From Verrucomicrobiales bacterium (GTDB lineage Bacteria; Verrucomicrobiota; Verrucomicrobiia; Verrucomicrobiales; DEV007), in the NCBI GenBank assembly GCA_029212615.1, contig JARGPJ010000010.1:1-64000 (forward strand): 64,000 nucleotides of DNA. The letters run 5' to 3'. This document shows, piece by piece, positions 8,776 through 16,629 of this stretch (its first letter is position 1; each line of letters begins with the position of its first letter). Below the pieces are notes generated by a model. It had not been told where the DNA came from, searched no databases, and saw nothing but the letters and a program-made list of their open reading frames with translations. Position numbers and translations under genes: made by a program.

Positions 8776-8996
8776 CAGGAGATCGCCTGGAGCTTATTCA
8801 CGAGCTCATGGAGTGCCGTTTCGTTACCAAGAATCTCAGGAAGGAGATTCTCACGGTCTTCATCAGAAAGATTACCTTGAGCAAATTGCTGGATCATTTC
8901 GATCTGAGTTGCCGAAAGCGGATTGGAAGAATGGCCGGATACTTCAGGGCCTAAATTCTCGAGGAATTGAGCGAGGATTGAAAAGTCGTTATTCAT
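8775..8996 (-). CDS. 73-aa leader-like small protein, unknown function
   Basis: This is the first gene of the peptide/GAF/subtilase operon. The 73-aa product is acidic and helical, with no Cys, no signal peptide and no membrane span. The second half (NLSDEDRENLLPEILGNE, then a helix ending NKLQAIS) resembles leader or anti-sigma-like helices. The tight TGATG junction with the GAF gene argues that it is a real gene despite its size. Possible roles are substrate of the neighbouring subtilase, a partner of the GAF protein, or a recognition peptide for the RRE-like protein. None is proven. No strong Shine-Dalgarno is visible before ATG 8996. Confidence 0.65.
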   Translation of the reverse strand: MNNDFSILAQFLENLGPEVSGHSSNPLSATQIEMIQQFAQGNLSDEDRENLLPEILGNETALHELVNKLQAIS

Positions 8997-9156
8997 GTCA
9001 GTTTTCAGGGGAGAGTTGAATGTTGTTCAGGTAATCGACGCTCCGGGGTGAACCCTTATGCAAAAGCATTCATCTTTCATGAAAATAGTCAGATTTTGCC
9101 CACGAATCGATCAAAATCACCTTAAAAATATTTAAAATTATGGTTTTTATATTGAT

Positions 9157-9249
9157 TTACGCATCGGCAATCATTACGCTGGTCGAGGAACAGGTTCCAT
9201 AGGGACACTTGTTTTGTGTTGAGGGGTTACAGGCGGCATTGATCTGCAA
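9157..9249 (-). CDS. candidate 30-aa Cys-containing peptide (speculative)
   Basis: A minus-strand frame ends in ACNPSTQNKCPYGTC, then SSTSVMIADA and a TAA stop. The three cysteines and the small/hydroxylated tail look like the core of a modified peptide, and it lies upstream of an operon with a subtilase and an RRE-like protein. A TTG at 9249 would give 30 aa with a GGAGAAAGG stretch 12 nt upstream. The same frame also continues to an ATG at 9378, giving 73 aa, but that extension runs through the structured GC-rich island and reads like non-coding sequence. Without homologues this may be a chance frame. Confidence 0.22.
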   Translation of the reverse strand: MQINAACNPSTQNKCPYGTCSSTSVMIADA

Positions 9250-9406
9250 AGGTCGATGCCGCCTTTCTCCTGCCCGCCCCGCTAAGCACCTGAACCGTAG
9301 CGCCTTTCCGCCCCCGGAAGAGACCTGAACGGTGACGGTTGCGAAGGAGTCGGCCCGGTACGGAAAACGGCCCGGCACTCAGAATTTCATCTGCTGCACC
9401 GGGCCG
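9231..9406. other. GC-rich island with several inverted repeats (structured RNA or short repeat element)
   Basis: Flanked by AT-rich DNA, this 176-nt block contains a 9-bp perfect stem AGGCGGCAT (9231-9239) / ATGCCGCCT (9256-9264). A short TTCCG/CGGAA hairpin over CCCC sits near 9306-9320. An 8-bp stem CGGCCCGG (9368-9375) / CCGGGCCG (9399-9406) follows. CGGCCCGG is also repeated directly at 9351-9358. ACCTGAACCGT and ACCTGAACGGT form an imperfect direct repeat (about 9289 and 9323). No hairpin is followed by a clear T-run, so a simple terminator is unlikely. The transcribed strand is unknown. Confidence 0.45.
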
Positions 9407-9659
9407 CCCCGTTCCGCACAAAGTTTCAAGGATCTTGATCGAGCTTTTACGTCAGCCTCCACCTCCTTTATCCTAACCTAAATGCCATTTTTCCATCCGC
9501 AAATAAAAAAGTGACTTTTTTCAATATTGTCACGTAGTTTTAAAAACTTCCTCATTCTTGCAAGAGGCGGAGCTCGTTTCTCAATTTAGCCAATTCGCTC
9601 TCGAACAGAATTTTTGCTCGACACTTCCTCAGAACGGCACAAAGTAAGGTGATATTTAT

Positions 9660-9688
9660 CATTTCTGAGAATTAATTTCTTAGAAATG
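9660..9688. promoter_or_regulatory. 29-bp near-perfect palindrome upstream of smc
   Basis: CATTTCTGAGAA (9660-9671), a TTAAT centre, then TTCTTAGAAATG (9677-9688) form twelve paired positions with one G-T mismatch. It ends 31 nt before the smc ATG. The AT-rich sequence, length and position suit an operator for a dimeric regulator. A transcript hairpin in the smc leader is an alternative. Confidence 0.45.
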
Positions 9689-9719
9689 AGATATTTTAAT
9701 CATTTCCCGCCCTGCCGAT

Positions 9720-12700
9720 ATGCGCCTGAAGTCTCTGGAGATCCACGGTTTTAAATCTTTCGCTGATAAAACAAAGCTCGAATTCCATGAGGGAGTTACC
9801 GGGATTGTCGGCCCGAACGGTTGTGGCAAATCGAACATTGTTGACTCGATGCGGTGGGTTCTCGGCGAGACCTCAGCGAAGGCACTTCGTGGAGGTGAGA
9901 TGGCAGACGTTATCTTCAACGGAACAGACAAGCGTTCCCCCCTGGGGATGGCTGAGGTTACCCTGACCCTTTCAGACTGCGCCGGTGCCCTCAAAACAGA
10001 CTATGACGAAGTCGCCCTTGGCCGTCGCGTTTTCCGCGATGGAAAAAGCGAGTATCTCATCAATAAGCAGCCGTGCCGTCTCAAAGACATTCACAATTTG
10101 CTCATGGATACCGGCATCGGTCGATCCAGCTACTCCATCATGGAGCAGGGCAAAATCGATATGCTTCTGAGCTCAAAGCCGGAAGACCGGCGTGCCGTTT
10201 TCGAAGAGGCAGCCGGCATCACGAAATATAAATCGCAGAAGAAAGAAGCGCTACGGAAACTCGACTATACGGAAGCAAACCTGATCCGTATCCGCGACGT
10301 CATCGCTGAGAACGAGCGACAGATTCGCTCACTCTCCCGTCAGGCATCCAAGGCCAAACGATATCAGGGGCTCTTCGACGACGTAAAAACACTGGAGCTT
10401 CACCTCAGCCACAAACAATGGCGTGAATTGCTTGCTGAGAAATCAGAGCTCAATACTTCGATCAACACCCTGCGCCTCCAGCAGGACAACCTCGAAGATG
10501 ACATTGAGAAGCGACAGGCGCAGATGGCGGCCGCGCGTGTTGAGTATCAGGAAATCGAAAACCGGCTCTCCGAACTTCAATCAGAACTTTCCCGCCTCGA
10601 GAATGAAATCGGGACGGCGAACAACCGGATCGAATTCAATGGTGAACGCACCCATGAACTGAGTGTCCTCATCAAGCGAAACGAGGAGAATGTCGCTGAA
10701 GCCTCAGGCAAGAAAGAGCGCCAGGAAGCCGATATCGAAGGAGCTGATAAACAGCTCGGCGAAGTCGAGGCCCGCATCGAAGAGGAAAAGAAAAAGGTCG
10801 ACCAGCTCGAACAGGAAACCCGTGAAGCCCGTTCCACCCGCGAGTCCGTGAACCAGCGCCTCCGTGAACTGGAGGAGGAGCGCAGCCAGCTGAAGAGCCG
10901 GATCGGCAGCCTTGACGCAACAATCCAAACCAATGAAAGCCAGCTTGAGTCGGACCAACAGCGGGCCCGGCAGCTTTCGGATGAAATCACCCGGCTCCGT
11001 GAAGATGAAGGAGTCCGTAAAACTGACGCAGGCGAACTGAAAGAGCGGATTCAGAATCATCAGGAATCCATCGAGGAGTTCGAAGAAAACCTCGCGGAGA
11101 TGGATCAGAAGTATCATCAGGCGAAGCGGACTGCGGGTGCAATGCAGGATGACCTTGCGGCACTGCACCAACTCCACGCTGAAAAACGTTCCCGCCTCGA
11201 GGTCCTTGAGCAACTCCTCGCAGATGGTGAGGGATTCGAAAAAGGAACTCAGGCGGTGCTCAAAGGAGTGGATCAGTCAGGGCGCTTTGAGGGGAAAGTC
11301 CTCGGCCCCCTCTCACGCAGCATCAACGTCGATCTGAAATATGCAGAAGCGATCGAAGCGGCTTTAGGCAGACGCCTGCAAACCGTTCTCATCTCCGATC
11401 TTGAAGCAACGAGCGAAATCGTTTCAGCACTTCAGGCCGAACACCTCGGTCAGGCTTCATTGATCGCACGAAGTGAACTCGATCAGCGCGACGCCAAGGC
11501 CGGCCAGAGGGCTCCCCTCGGGGCGATTGGCTGGGCCATTGATAAAATGGAATGCGAGGCACAATTTCAAGGGCTGCTTTCCCGACTCCTCGAAGGCGTC
11601 CTTCTCGCCGAAGACCTCGACACCGCCTTCCGTCTTCGCGAAAAGCATCCCGACTTTGCGATCGCGACACTCGACGGAACCTTCATCACTAAAGAGGGAA
11701 TTGTTGAGGGCGGTAAAAGCGGAGACGAGTCAATCTCCGTACTGAAGATGCAGAGCGAGATTGGTGAACTCCGAAAAGTTTCCGATTCTCTCCGCGAACA
11801 AGTCACGACCCGCCAGGAGCGACGCGATCAATTGAACGCCCGGGTCGATCAGCTTGAAGACACCCTCCAGATTGCCCGTGAACGACTTCAGCAGAAGCGT
11901 GTCGCCTCTTCGACCCTTGAAGGTAAACTCGCCCTCGTTGAACGTGACCTGAATCAGTTTCACAACAAGATCGAAAGTCTTGAATGGGAGCAGCAGGAAG
12001 TCACCGAGCGGGAAACAAAGGTCTCCGCGAACCGGGAGGCGAACGTTTCCGAGAGAGATGAAGCCGTGGCGAAAGTGGACGCCCTCACCGAAGAGGCTGC
12101 ATCCCTCTCTACCCGGCTCCGCGAAGCGCAAGTCAAAGAAGAGGCCCTCACCGAACAAGTGACCGAAGCGCGTACCTGTCTTGCGGTTGAGCATGGGACT
12201 CGGCAAAACCTCGAAGAGCAACGCGCCCCGATGGTGGCCCGGCTTCGCGAGCTCGAAGAACTCATCAGCCGTGCTACCGCTGAGATCACGAACTACAGCG
12301 AACGAATCGAACGGGCGACGGAAGAGACTGGCAAACTTCAGCAGCAAATCAGTGACTGGACCGCACAAAGTGAAAGCTCGGCGGAAGAGCGCTCAAAAAT
12401 TCAGATCGAGAAAAGCGGTTATTCAGAGAAGATTGAAGAAGGCGAAGCCGAATTGACCCACAAGCGGAAAGCAGTCCAGGAAGTTGCCAGTCAACGCGGA
12501 AAAGAAGAAGTGAAAACCGCTCAGCTGGATCTCGGACTGGAGAACCTCGAACGAACCTGCCGCGACCGATACCGCACCGAGCTCGAGTTCTTTGAACCTG
12601 ACAGCCACGCCCTCCTTCTCGCGATTGAAGAGCGGCGTAAAAACGGGGCTGCCCGCCCCACCCCGATTCCGGAAGCCCCGGAAGAGGAAGGAGATGAAAC

Positions 12701-13439
12701 CGGTGCTGAAAACGAGACAACGCTCGAAGACCCGGCCGAACCGGATTGGGAATTCGTCGTCGAAGTCGTGACCCAGCTGCGAACCAAGCTCGATTCCATG
12801 GGGCCGGTCAATATTGATGCGATCGAAGAATTCGACGAATTGGAAGAACACTATCGCTTTAACGTGAACCAGCTCGAAGACCTTGAAAACTCCAAGGAAG
12901 AACTTCTTCGCATGATCGCTCGCATCAACCGCGACACACGCAAAATGTTCTCGGAAACCTTCGAGAAAATCCGGAGAAATTTCCGGGACATGTTCAAGGA
13001 ACTCTTCGGGGACAAAGCGAAGGCAGACCTCGTGCTCATGGATGATTCCGATCCCCTTGAGTGTGGTATTGATATTATCGCTAAACCTCCCGGAAAGAAG
13101 CTTCAATCCATCAGCCTCATGTCAGGCGGAGAAAGATCGATGACCGCCGTCGCTCTCCTCTTCGGCATTTACATGGTGAAACCCTCCCCCTTCTGCGTTC
13201 TCGATGAGTTGGATGCCCCGCTCGATGAAGCAAACATCAGTCGCTTCATCCGTGTTCTTGATCGCTTCATCGGAGGCAGCCAGTTTGTGATCGTGACGCA
13301 TAGTAAACGGACCATGTCCCGTGCAGATGTCATGTATGGTGTCTCCATGGAAGAGTTCGGCGTATCGAAAACAGTAGGTGTCACCTTCTCTAGAGCCGAC
13401 GAAGCAAAAGGGCTCAAAACGGCGGCCGTAGGTGGGTAG
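9720..13439 (+). CDS. smc: chromosome segregation protein SMC
   Basis: SMC is the ATPase arm of the condensin complex that organises and segregates chromosomes with ScpA/ScpB. The 1239-aa length and the architecture fit. The N-terminal head has Walker A GPNGCGKSN (residues 31-39) and the conserved VIFNGTDKR. Long Glu/Arg/Gln-rich coiled coils (about 170-510 and 680-1000) flank a hinge near 520-670 (LGPLSRSINVDLKYAEAIEAALGR). The C-terminal head has the signature LMSGGERSMTA and Walker B FCVLDELDAPLD. An acidic Pro/Glu insert near 975-1010 precedes the C-terminal head. No scpA or scpB is adjacent. ATG 9720 gives the expected MRLKSLEIHGFKSF N-terminus. Confidence 0.97.
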   Translation: MRLKSLEIHGFKSFADKTKLEFHEGVTGIVGPNGCGKSNIVDSMRWVLGETSAKALRGGEMADVIFNGTDKRSPLGMAEVTLTLSDCAGALKTDYDEVALGRRVFRDGKSEYLINKQPCRLKDIHNLLMDTGIGRSSYSIMEQGKIDMLLSSKPEDRRAVFEEAAGITKYKSQKKEALRKLDYTEANLIRIRDVIAENERQIRSLSRQASKAKRYQGLFDDVKTLELHLSHKQWRELLAEKSELNTSINTLRLQQDNLEDDIEKRQAQMAAARVEYQEIENRLSELQSELSRLENEIGTANNRIEFNGERTHELSVLIKRNEENVAEASGKKERQEADIEGADKQLGEVEARIEEEKKKVDQLEQETREARSTRESVNQRLRELEEERSQLKSRIGSLDATIQTNESQLESDQQRARQLSDEITRLREDEGVRKTDAGELKERIQNHQESIEEFEENLAEMDQKYHQAKRTAGAMQDDLAALHQLHAEKRSRLEVLEQLLADGEGFEKGTQAVLKGVDQSGRFEGKVLGPLSRSINVDLKYAEAIEAALGRRLQTVLISDLEATSEIVSALQAEHLGQASLIARSELDQRDAKAGQRAPLGAIGWAIDKMECEAQFQGLLSRLLEGVLLAEDLDTAFRLREKHPDFAIATLDGTFITKEGIVEGGKSGDESISVLKMQSEIGELRKVSDSLREQVTTRQERRDQLNARVDQLEDTLQIARERLQQKRVASSTLEGKLALVERDLNQFHNKIESLEWEQQEVTERETKVSANREANVSERDEAVAKVDALTEEAASLSTRLREAQVKEEALTEQVTEARTCLAVEHGTRQNLEEQRAPMVARLRELEELISRATAEITNYSERIERATEETGKLQQQISDWTAQSESSAEERSKIQIEKSGYSEKIEEGEAELTHKRKAVQEVASQRGKEEVKTAQLDLGLENLERTCRDRYRTELEFFEPDSHALLLAIEERRKNGAARPTPIPEAPEEEGDETGAENETTLEDPAEPDWEFVVEVVTQLRTKLDSMGPVNIDAIEEFDELEEHYRFNVNQLEDLENSKEELLRMIARINRDTRKMFSETFEKIRRNFRDMFKELFGDKAKADLVLMDDSDPLECGIDIIAKPPGKKLQSISLMSGGERSMTAVALLFGIYMVKPSPFCVLDELDAPLDEANISRFIRVLDRFIGGSQFVIVTHSKRTMSRADVMYGVSMEEFGVSKTVGVTFSRADEAKGLKTAAVGG

Positions 13440-13487
13440 AGCCGTATCGAAAACCAGTTGAGCGATCACCATTCCCCGTGAGATAGT

Positions 13488-14384
13488 ATGGACGTGACTC
13501 GTCTCCTCCATCCCATTCTCCTGATCCCTTTCACCGCCCTCCTCTTTTCGAGCGGGCTCTCCGCAGAATCAGAACCTTTTTCAACGGACGGAATCGACCG
13601 TCTACAGATCCTGACCGATGTGCAGGAAATTGTTCCCGGGGAAACACTCTCGGTCGGACTTCTCGTTTCTCCAGCCCCGGGGCACCACACCTATTGGAAA
13701 GGGCCGGGCATCGTGGGAGTGGCCACCTCGATTGAATGGAATCTTCCCCGGGGATTTCAAGCAGGACCCATCATTTGGCCGACACCGGAGAAAGTTGATA
13801 TGGTCGGCATCGAAGCCAATGGCTATCGGCGCGAAGTGATTCTTTTAACTGAAATCAAAGTGCCTGAAAACATCACCGATACCAGCGTTGAACTGAATCT
13901 CAAATCAGCCTGGATGGCTTGCTCCACCTCCTGCAATCCAGGTGTGGCCGAGCTTTCTCTTTCCCTTCCAGTGAAAGCTGAGGGCGGGACCAGCCTGAGA
14001 AACAAAAGCCTGAGCAAACGCTTTCAAGCCATTCGTGATGCCCTGCCCCCTGCGGCCCCCGAAACCTGGAAGATGAAGGTTTCCCGTTCCGGCAGAGAGG
14101 AGATCACCCTCACCCTCTCTGCTCCCGGCTTAAAAAGGGAACAGGTCGATTCACTCGAGTTTTTCTGTGACGATATGCAGGTGAATTCGGACGAACCTAT
14201 TGAGATCAACGAACTTGCTGCACAAACGGAAACCTTCGAACTGCGATTTGCTCGCCCCACTTTTGCACCGTCGGATCCGGAAGTTTTTTCCGGCCTCCTG
14301 AAAGGAAAGGCGAACTGGCCCAACCTCGACTCGACCTGGGTGGAAATTTCAGTTCCGTGGAAAAGACAATCATCCCATGAGTAA
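13488..14384 (+). CDS. exported DsbD alpha-domain-like protein
   Basis: The 298-aa product has a signal peptide (about residues 1-26, ending GLSAES). A domain like the N-terminal periplasmic domain of the disulfide reductase DsbD follows. Supporting motifs are PGHHTYWKGPGIVG, the Trp-Pro strand IIWPTPEKVDMVGIEANGY and WMACSTSCNPG, which carries the two redox-active cysteines separated by three residues. Unlike full DsbD there is no membrane core and no C-terminal thioredoxin domain; the rest (about 175-298) is an uncharacterised beta-rich region. It probably relays electrons or binds copper/thiols outside the cytoplasmic membrane. It starts 48 nt after smc, and its end overlaps the SET gene by 8 nt. 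Confidence 0.78.
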   Translation: MDVTRLLHPILLIPFTALLFSSGLSAESEPFSTDGIDRLQILTDVQEIVPGETLSVGLLVSPAPGHHTYWKGPGIVGVATSIEWNLPRGFQAGPIIWPTPEKVDMVGIEANGYRREVILLTEIKVPENITDTSVELNLKSAWMACSTSCNPGVAELSLSLPVKAEGGTSLRNKSLSKRFQAIRDALPPAAPETWKMKVSRSGREEITLTLSAPGLKREQVDSLEFFCDDMQVNSDEPIEINELAAQTETFELRFARPTFAPSDPEVFSGLLKGKANWPNLDSTWVEISVPWKRQSSHE

Positions 14385-14928
14385 AAAAAAGAACGCCCTC
14401 CTTCCCGGAGAACGCTGCGAGTCCGCGTGGTGCGAGGTGCGAAACTCCGGCATTCACGGCCGCGGACTCTTCGCCAGTAAGAAGATTCCTCAAGGGACCT
14501 ACATCATCGAATATCTCGGTGAGCGAATCGACAAAGATGAATCGAATGAACGCGGGTGGGCGCAAATGGACGTGGCGCAGGAAACGGGCGATGCTGCGGT
14601 TTACATCTTCACCCTCGACGATGACTGGGACATAGACGGAAACGTTCCCGAAAACGCCGCCCGCCTCATCAATCACAGTTGCGATCCGAATTGCGAGGCA
14701 TTCATCGAAGATGACTCCATCTGGATCGCCGCCCTCCGGGATATTCCGAAAAATGAGGAACTCTTCTTCAACTACGGTTTCGATCTCGAAAATTACAAGG
14801 ATCACCCCTGTTATTGCGGCGCAGAAAACTGCGCCGGCTACATCGCCGGCGAAGAATACTGGCCGGCACTGAAACAGAAATTGGCAGCAGCGAAAAAAGC
14901 CGGAAAGCGGAAGTCGGCAAAAGCCTGA
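14377..14928 (+). CDS. SET-domain protein-lysine methyltransferase
   Basis: This 183-aa protein is a complete small SET-domain enzyme. Visible are the cofactor loop GIHGRGLFA (25-33), IIEYLGERI and the hallmark NHSCDPNC (99-106). The catalytic-Tyr strand ELFFNYGFD (Tyr133) and a post-SET zinc motif, CYCGAENC (C145, C147, C152), with C106 as the fourth ligand, follow. The tail is basic (AAAKKAGKRKSAKA), resembling histone H1 tails, and could bind DNA or be self-methylated. Such proteins methylate lysines using S-adenosylmethionine; in chlamydiae a relative modifies histone-like proteins. The target here is unknown. Start overlaps the DsbD-like gene by 8 nt. Confidence 0.9.
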   Translation: MSKKKNALLPGERCESAWCEVRNSGIHGRGLFASKKIPQGTYIIEYLGERIDKDESNERGWAQMDVAQETGDAAVYIFTLDDDWDIDGNVPENAARLINHSCDPNCEAFIEDDSIWIAALRDIPKNEELFFNYGFDLENYKDHPCYCGAENCAGYIAGEEYWPALKQKLAAAKKAGKRKSAKA

Positions 14929-14931
14929 AGA

Positions 14932-15993
14932 CTATCGGGGCGGAGGTCCACCACCGGGTGGGCGCATCCCACCGGGGCCACCTGGAGGACGCCTCCCCTC
15001 CTCTCCGGGACCATTATCCGTCGCCCCTCTCATTTGTGATGGCGTGCCGCGAAGGGCCCGGGGAACGACGGGCCACTCCGTCGTCAAAAAGTAGGCGTAG
15101 GTTCCATCGGGAAACTCCGGGGTAACACAAAACCTGCCGTTGCACTCGTCCAACGTTCCCAACCCCGGCACATACTCATAATCGGCGAAAAAGGCACCGT
15201 CATATTCTCCCCCCGGGGCATCATCACCACCGGGTCGGCTCCCTTCTTTGAGACGAAAACTTGTCTTCATCTCGACGACTCCCGAGCCGGCATTCTCCGC
15301 ATCTTCATACCCGTAAACAGCATAGATCGGGAATCCGTCTGCTGCCCATCCGATCAAAGGCGAGTGATCTCCTTTCTCGTAGCCAAGGCGCTTCATCAGC
15401 CCGGTGGGCATTCCGTGGTAATGATATTTCCCGCCGGGTTGAACGTGTGCATAATTCGTATCCAATCCCAACGGAACGGCTCCACCCAGAGCCTCATAAT
15501 TCCATTCTCCACTGGGACGCCCCATCCAGAACTCACCGGCTCCGGGTTCGAAAAAGACTCCATCCAGGGTGATCCCGAAAACTTTGAACTCACGTTTGGC
15601 CAGGTTCCCCTGCAACCAGGTCACCTCTTCGGCCACCTCAGGCCTTGACGGAATCTCGATATCGAAATCCTGCTCTGCCACGACATTTGGATTTCCGGGA
15701 TTTGGAAACTCACCGATTAAATGATTCGGCATGCCGTTGGACTCAATCGACCGCTTTCGACCTCTCTTCCGTATCTCAACCTCAGTTCGAGCCGGCGGCT
15801 CCTCTGTCGCCGGCACGAGGTCGAGCGGCGCCGCTTCGGTCGCGGTATGTTGACGACCACTACCGGGAGCACCCCGACCATCGCGAGGTGGCTGCATTCC
15901 ATTCGGCGGTCCACCCGGACCCTGAGCATCAACGGTCGCGCCTCCCAGCATGAGAAGCGAAACCACGGAATAAATAAAAGATCGTTTTTTCAT
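14932..15993 (-). CDS. secreted YHYH-domain protein
   Basis: The 353-aa product starts with a signal peptide (MKKRSFIYSVVSLLMLGGATVDA). A Pro/Gly-rich spacer and a YHYH domain follow, with the signature KYHYHGMPTGLMKRLGY and the nearby LIGWAADGFPIYAVYGYED typical of that family. A conserved CNGRFCVTPEFPDGTYAYFLT segment lies near its end, and the C-terminal 45 residues are almost only Pro, Gly and Arg. The family occurs in marine and PVC bacteria; its biochemical role is not established to my knowledge. I chose ATG 15993, which gives a compact signal peptide; GTG 16008 is an alternative. It converges on the SET gene with 3 nt between stops. Confidence 0.8.
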   Translation of the reverse strand: MKKRSFIYSVVSLLMLGGATVDAQGPGGPPNGMQPPRDGRGAPGSGRQHTATEAAPLDLVPATEEPPARTEVEIRKRGRKRSIESNGMPNHLIGEFPNPGNPNVVAEQDFDIEIPSRPEVAEEVTWLQGNLAKREFKVFGITLDGVFFEPGAGEFWMGRPSGEWNYEALGGAVPLGLDTNYAHVQPGGKYHYHGMPTGLMKRLGYEKGDHSPLIGWAADGFPIYAVYGYEDAENAGSGVVEMKTSFRLKEGSRPGGDDAPGGEYDGAFFADYEYVPGLGTLDECNGRFCVTPEFPDGTYAYFLTTEWPVVPRALRGTPSQMRGATDNGPGEEGRRPPGGPGGMRPPGGGPPPR

Positions 15994-16074
15994 CAGTGAC
16001 ACCGTCACCTCTGAAAGTTACAAAAACCGCCGCACGGCCATGACAGAACTGTCATTTTTGCCGACCCCGATCGC

Positions 16075-16629
16075 TCAGGGAACCCGAAGGGACTGCCCTG
16101 TGCGAATCGAATCACTGGTCAGCCCGTTGACACGCTTCAATTCATTCACCGACGTTCCATAACGCTGCGAGAGAGAATAAAGAGTATCTCCCGAGACCAC
16201 CTTGTGATAGTCAGCCGCGGACGGGGCGGAAGCGACCGGAGCAGCCGCCACGATTTGAGTCGTTTCGCTGCTTGAGACACTCCCGACATCCGCCGGCCCG
16301 TAGTAGCTACCCGAAGTCGAGGCGCTGCTACTGCTTACCGAATCAGTACTCGCGAGTGTTGTTTCCTCGATTTTCGAGGCGCTGCGAACTTTTCCCGTCG
16401 CCTTGTTCTTTACCCAATCTTTACGATAGCTTCCGTTATCATCAAAAGGGTAGTCCTTTTTCTCCATCCCGTGACCGGAAGGAGTTTTCAAGGTCGTAGG
16501 ATCATACTCAACATCTTTATAGCTCCCACCGGTTGTTTTACATTGCGTCAAAAACAAAGGACTCAAAAGTCCGACGCCCAAAAAGACCAGGAACCTGGAG
16601 TGAGTGAAAGAAACCTGCAAAACATTCAT
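16075..16629 (-). CDS. LysM-domain lipoprotein
   Basis: The 184-aa product carries a lipobox-like signal (SPLFLTQC, then KTTGG), so it is probably a lipoprotein. A low-complexity Ser/Thr/Ala-rich linker follows (about 75-130). The C-terminal 45 residues are one LysM motif (YHKVVSGDTLYSLSQRYGTSVNELKRVNGLTSD and then RTGQSLRVP), which binds peptidoglycan glycans. It would tether the outer or inner membrane to the wall. The SYYGPADV stretch before the linker resembles the YYGPS end of the small lipoprotein at 57538. Start chosen at ATG 16629, with a short signal; an ATG further upstream at 16665 is possible. Confidence 0.8.
   Translation of the reverse strand: MNVLQVSFTHSRFLVFLGVGLLSPLFLTQCKTTGGSYKDVEYDPTTLKTPSGHGMEKKDYPFDDNGSYRKDWVKNKATGKVRSASKIEETTLASTDSVSSSSASTSGSYYGPADVGSVSSSETTQIVAAAPVASAPSAADYHKVVSGDTLYSLSQRYGTSVNELKRVNGLTSDSIRTGQSLRVP

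Larger units (their letters stand above)
8997..9719. other. 723-nt intergenic region between a minus-strand operon and smc
   Basis: This is the longest non-coding stretch in the window. From left to right it holds the leader of the 73-aa gene with the decamer at 9015-9024 and an AT-rich block (9060-9160). A GC-rich hairpin-bearing island (9231-9406), overlapped on its left by a candidate Cys-containing peptide (9157-9249), comes next. A second AT-rich block (9440-9720) carries a 29-bp palindrome just before smc. Divergent promoters for the minus operon and for smc must lie here, but I find no convincing -35/-10 pair. Confidence 0.7.

Noticed and set aside
9227-9378. Long versions of the Cys-peptide frame (up to 73 aa) and the overlapping 64-aa frame
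   Set aside because: They run through the GC-rich hairpin island and have an Arg/Gly-rich, non-protein-like composition; only the last 30 codons are worth noting.
15996-16006. GTGAC-ACC-GTCAC palindrome before the YHYH gene
   Set aside because: Five-base arms over three bases are expected by chance at this GC content; no supporting context.
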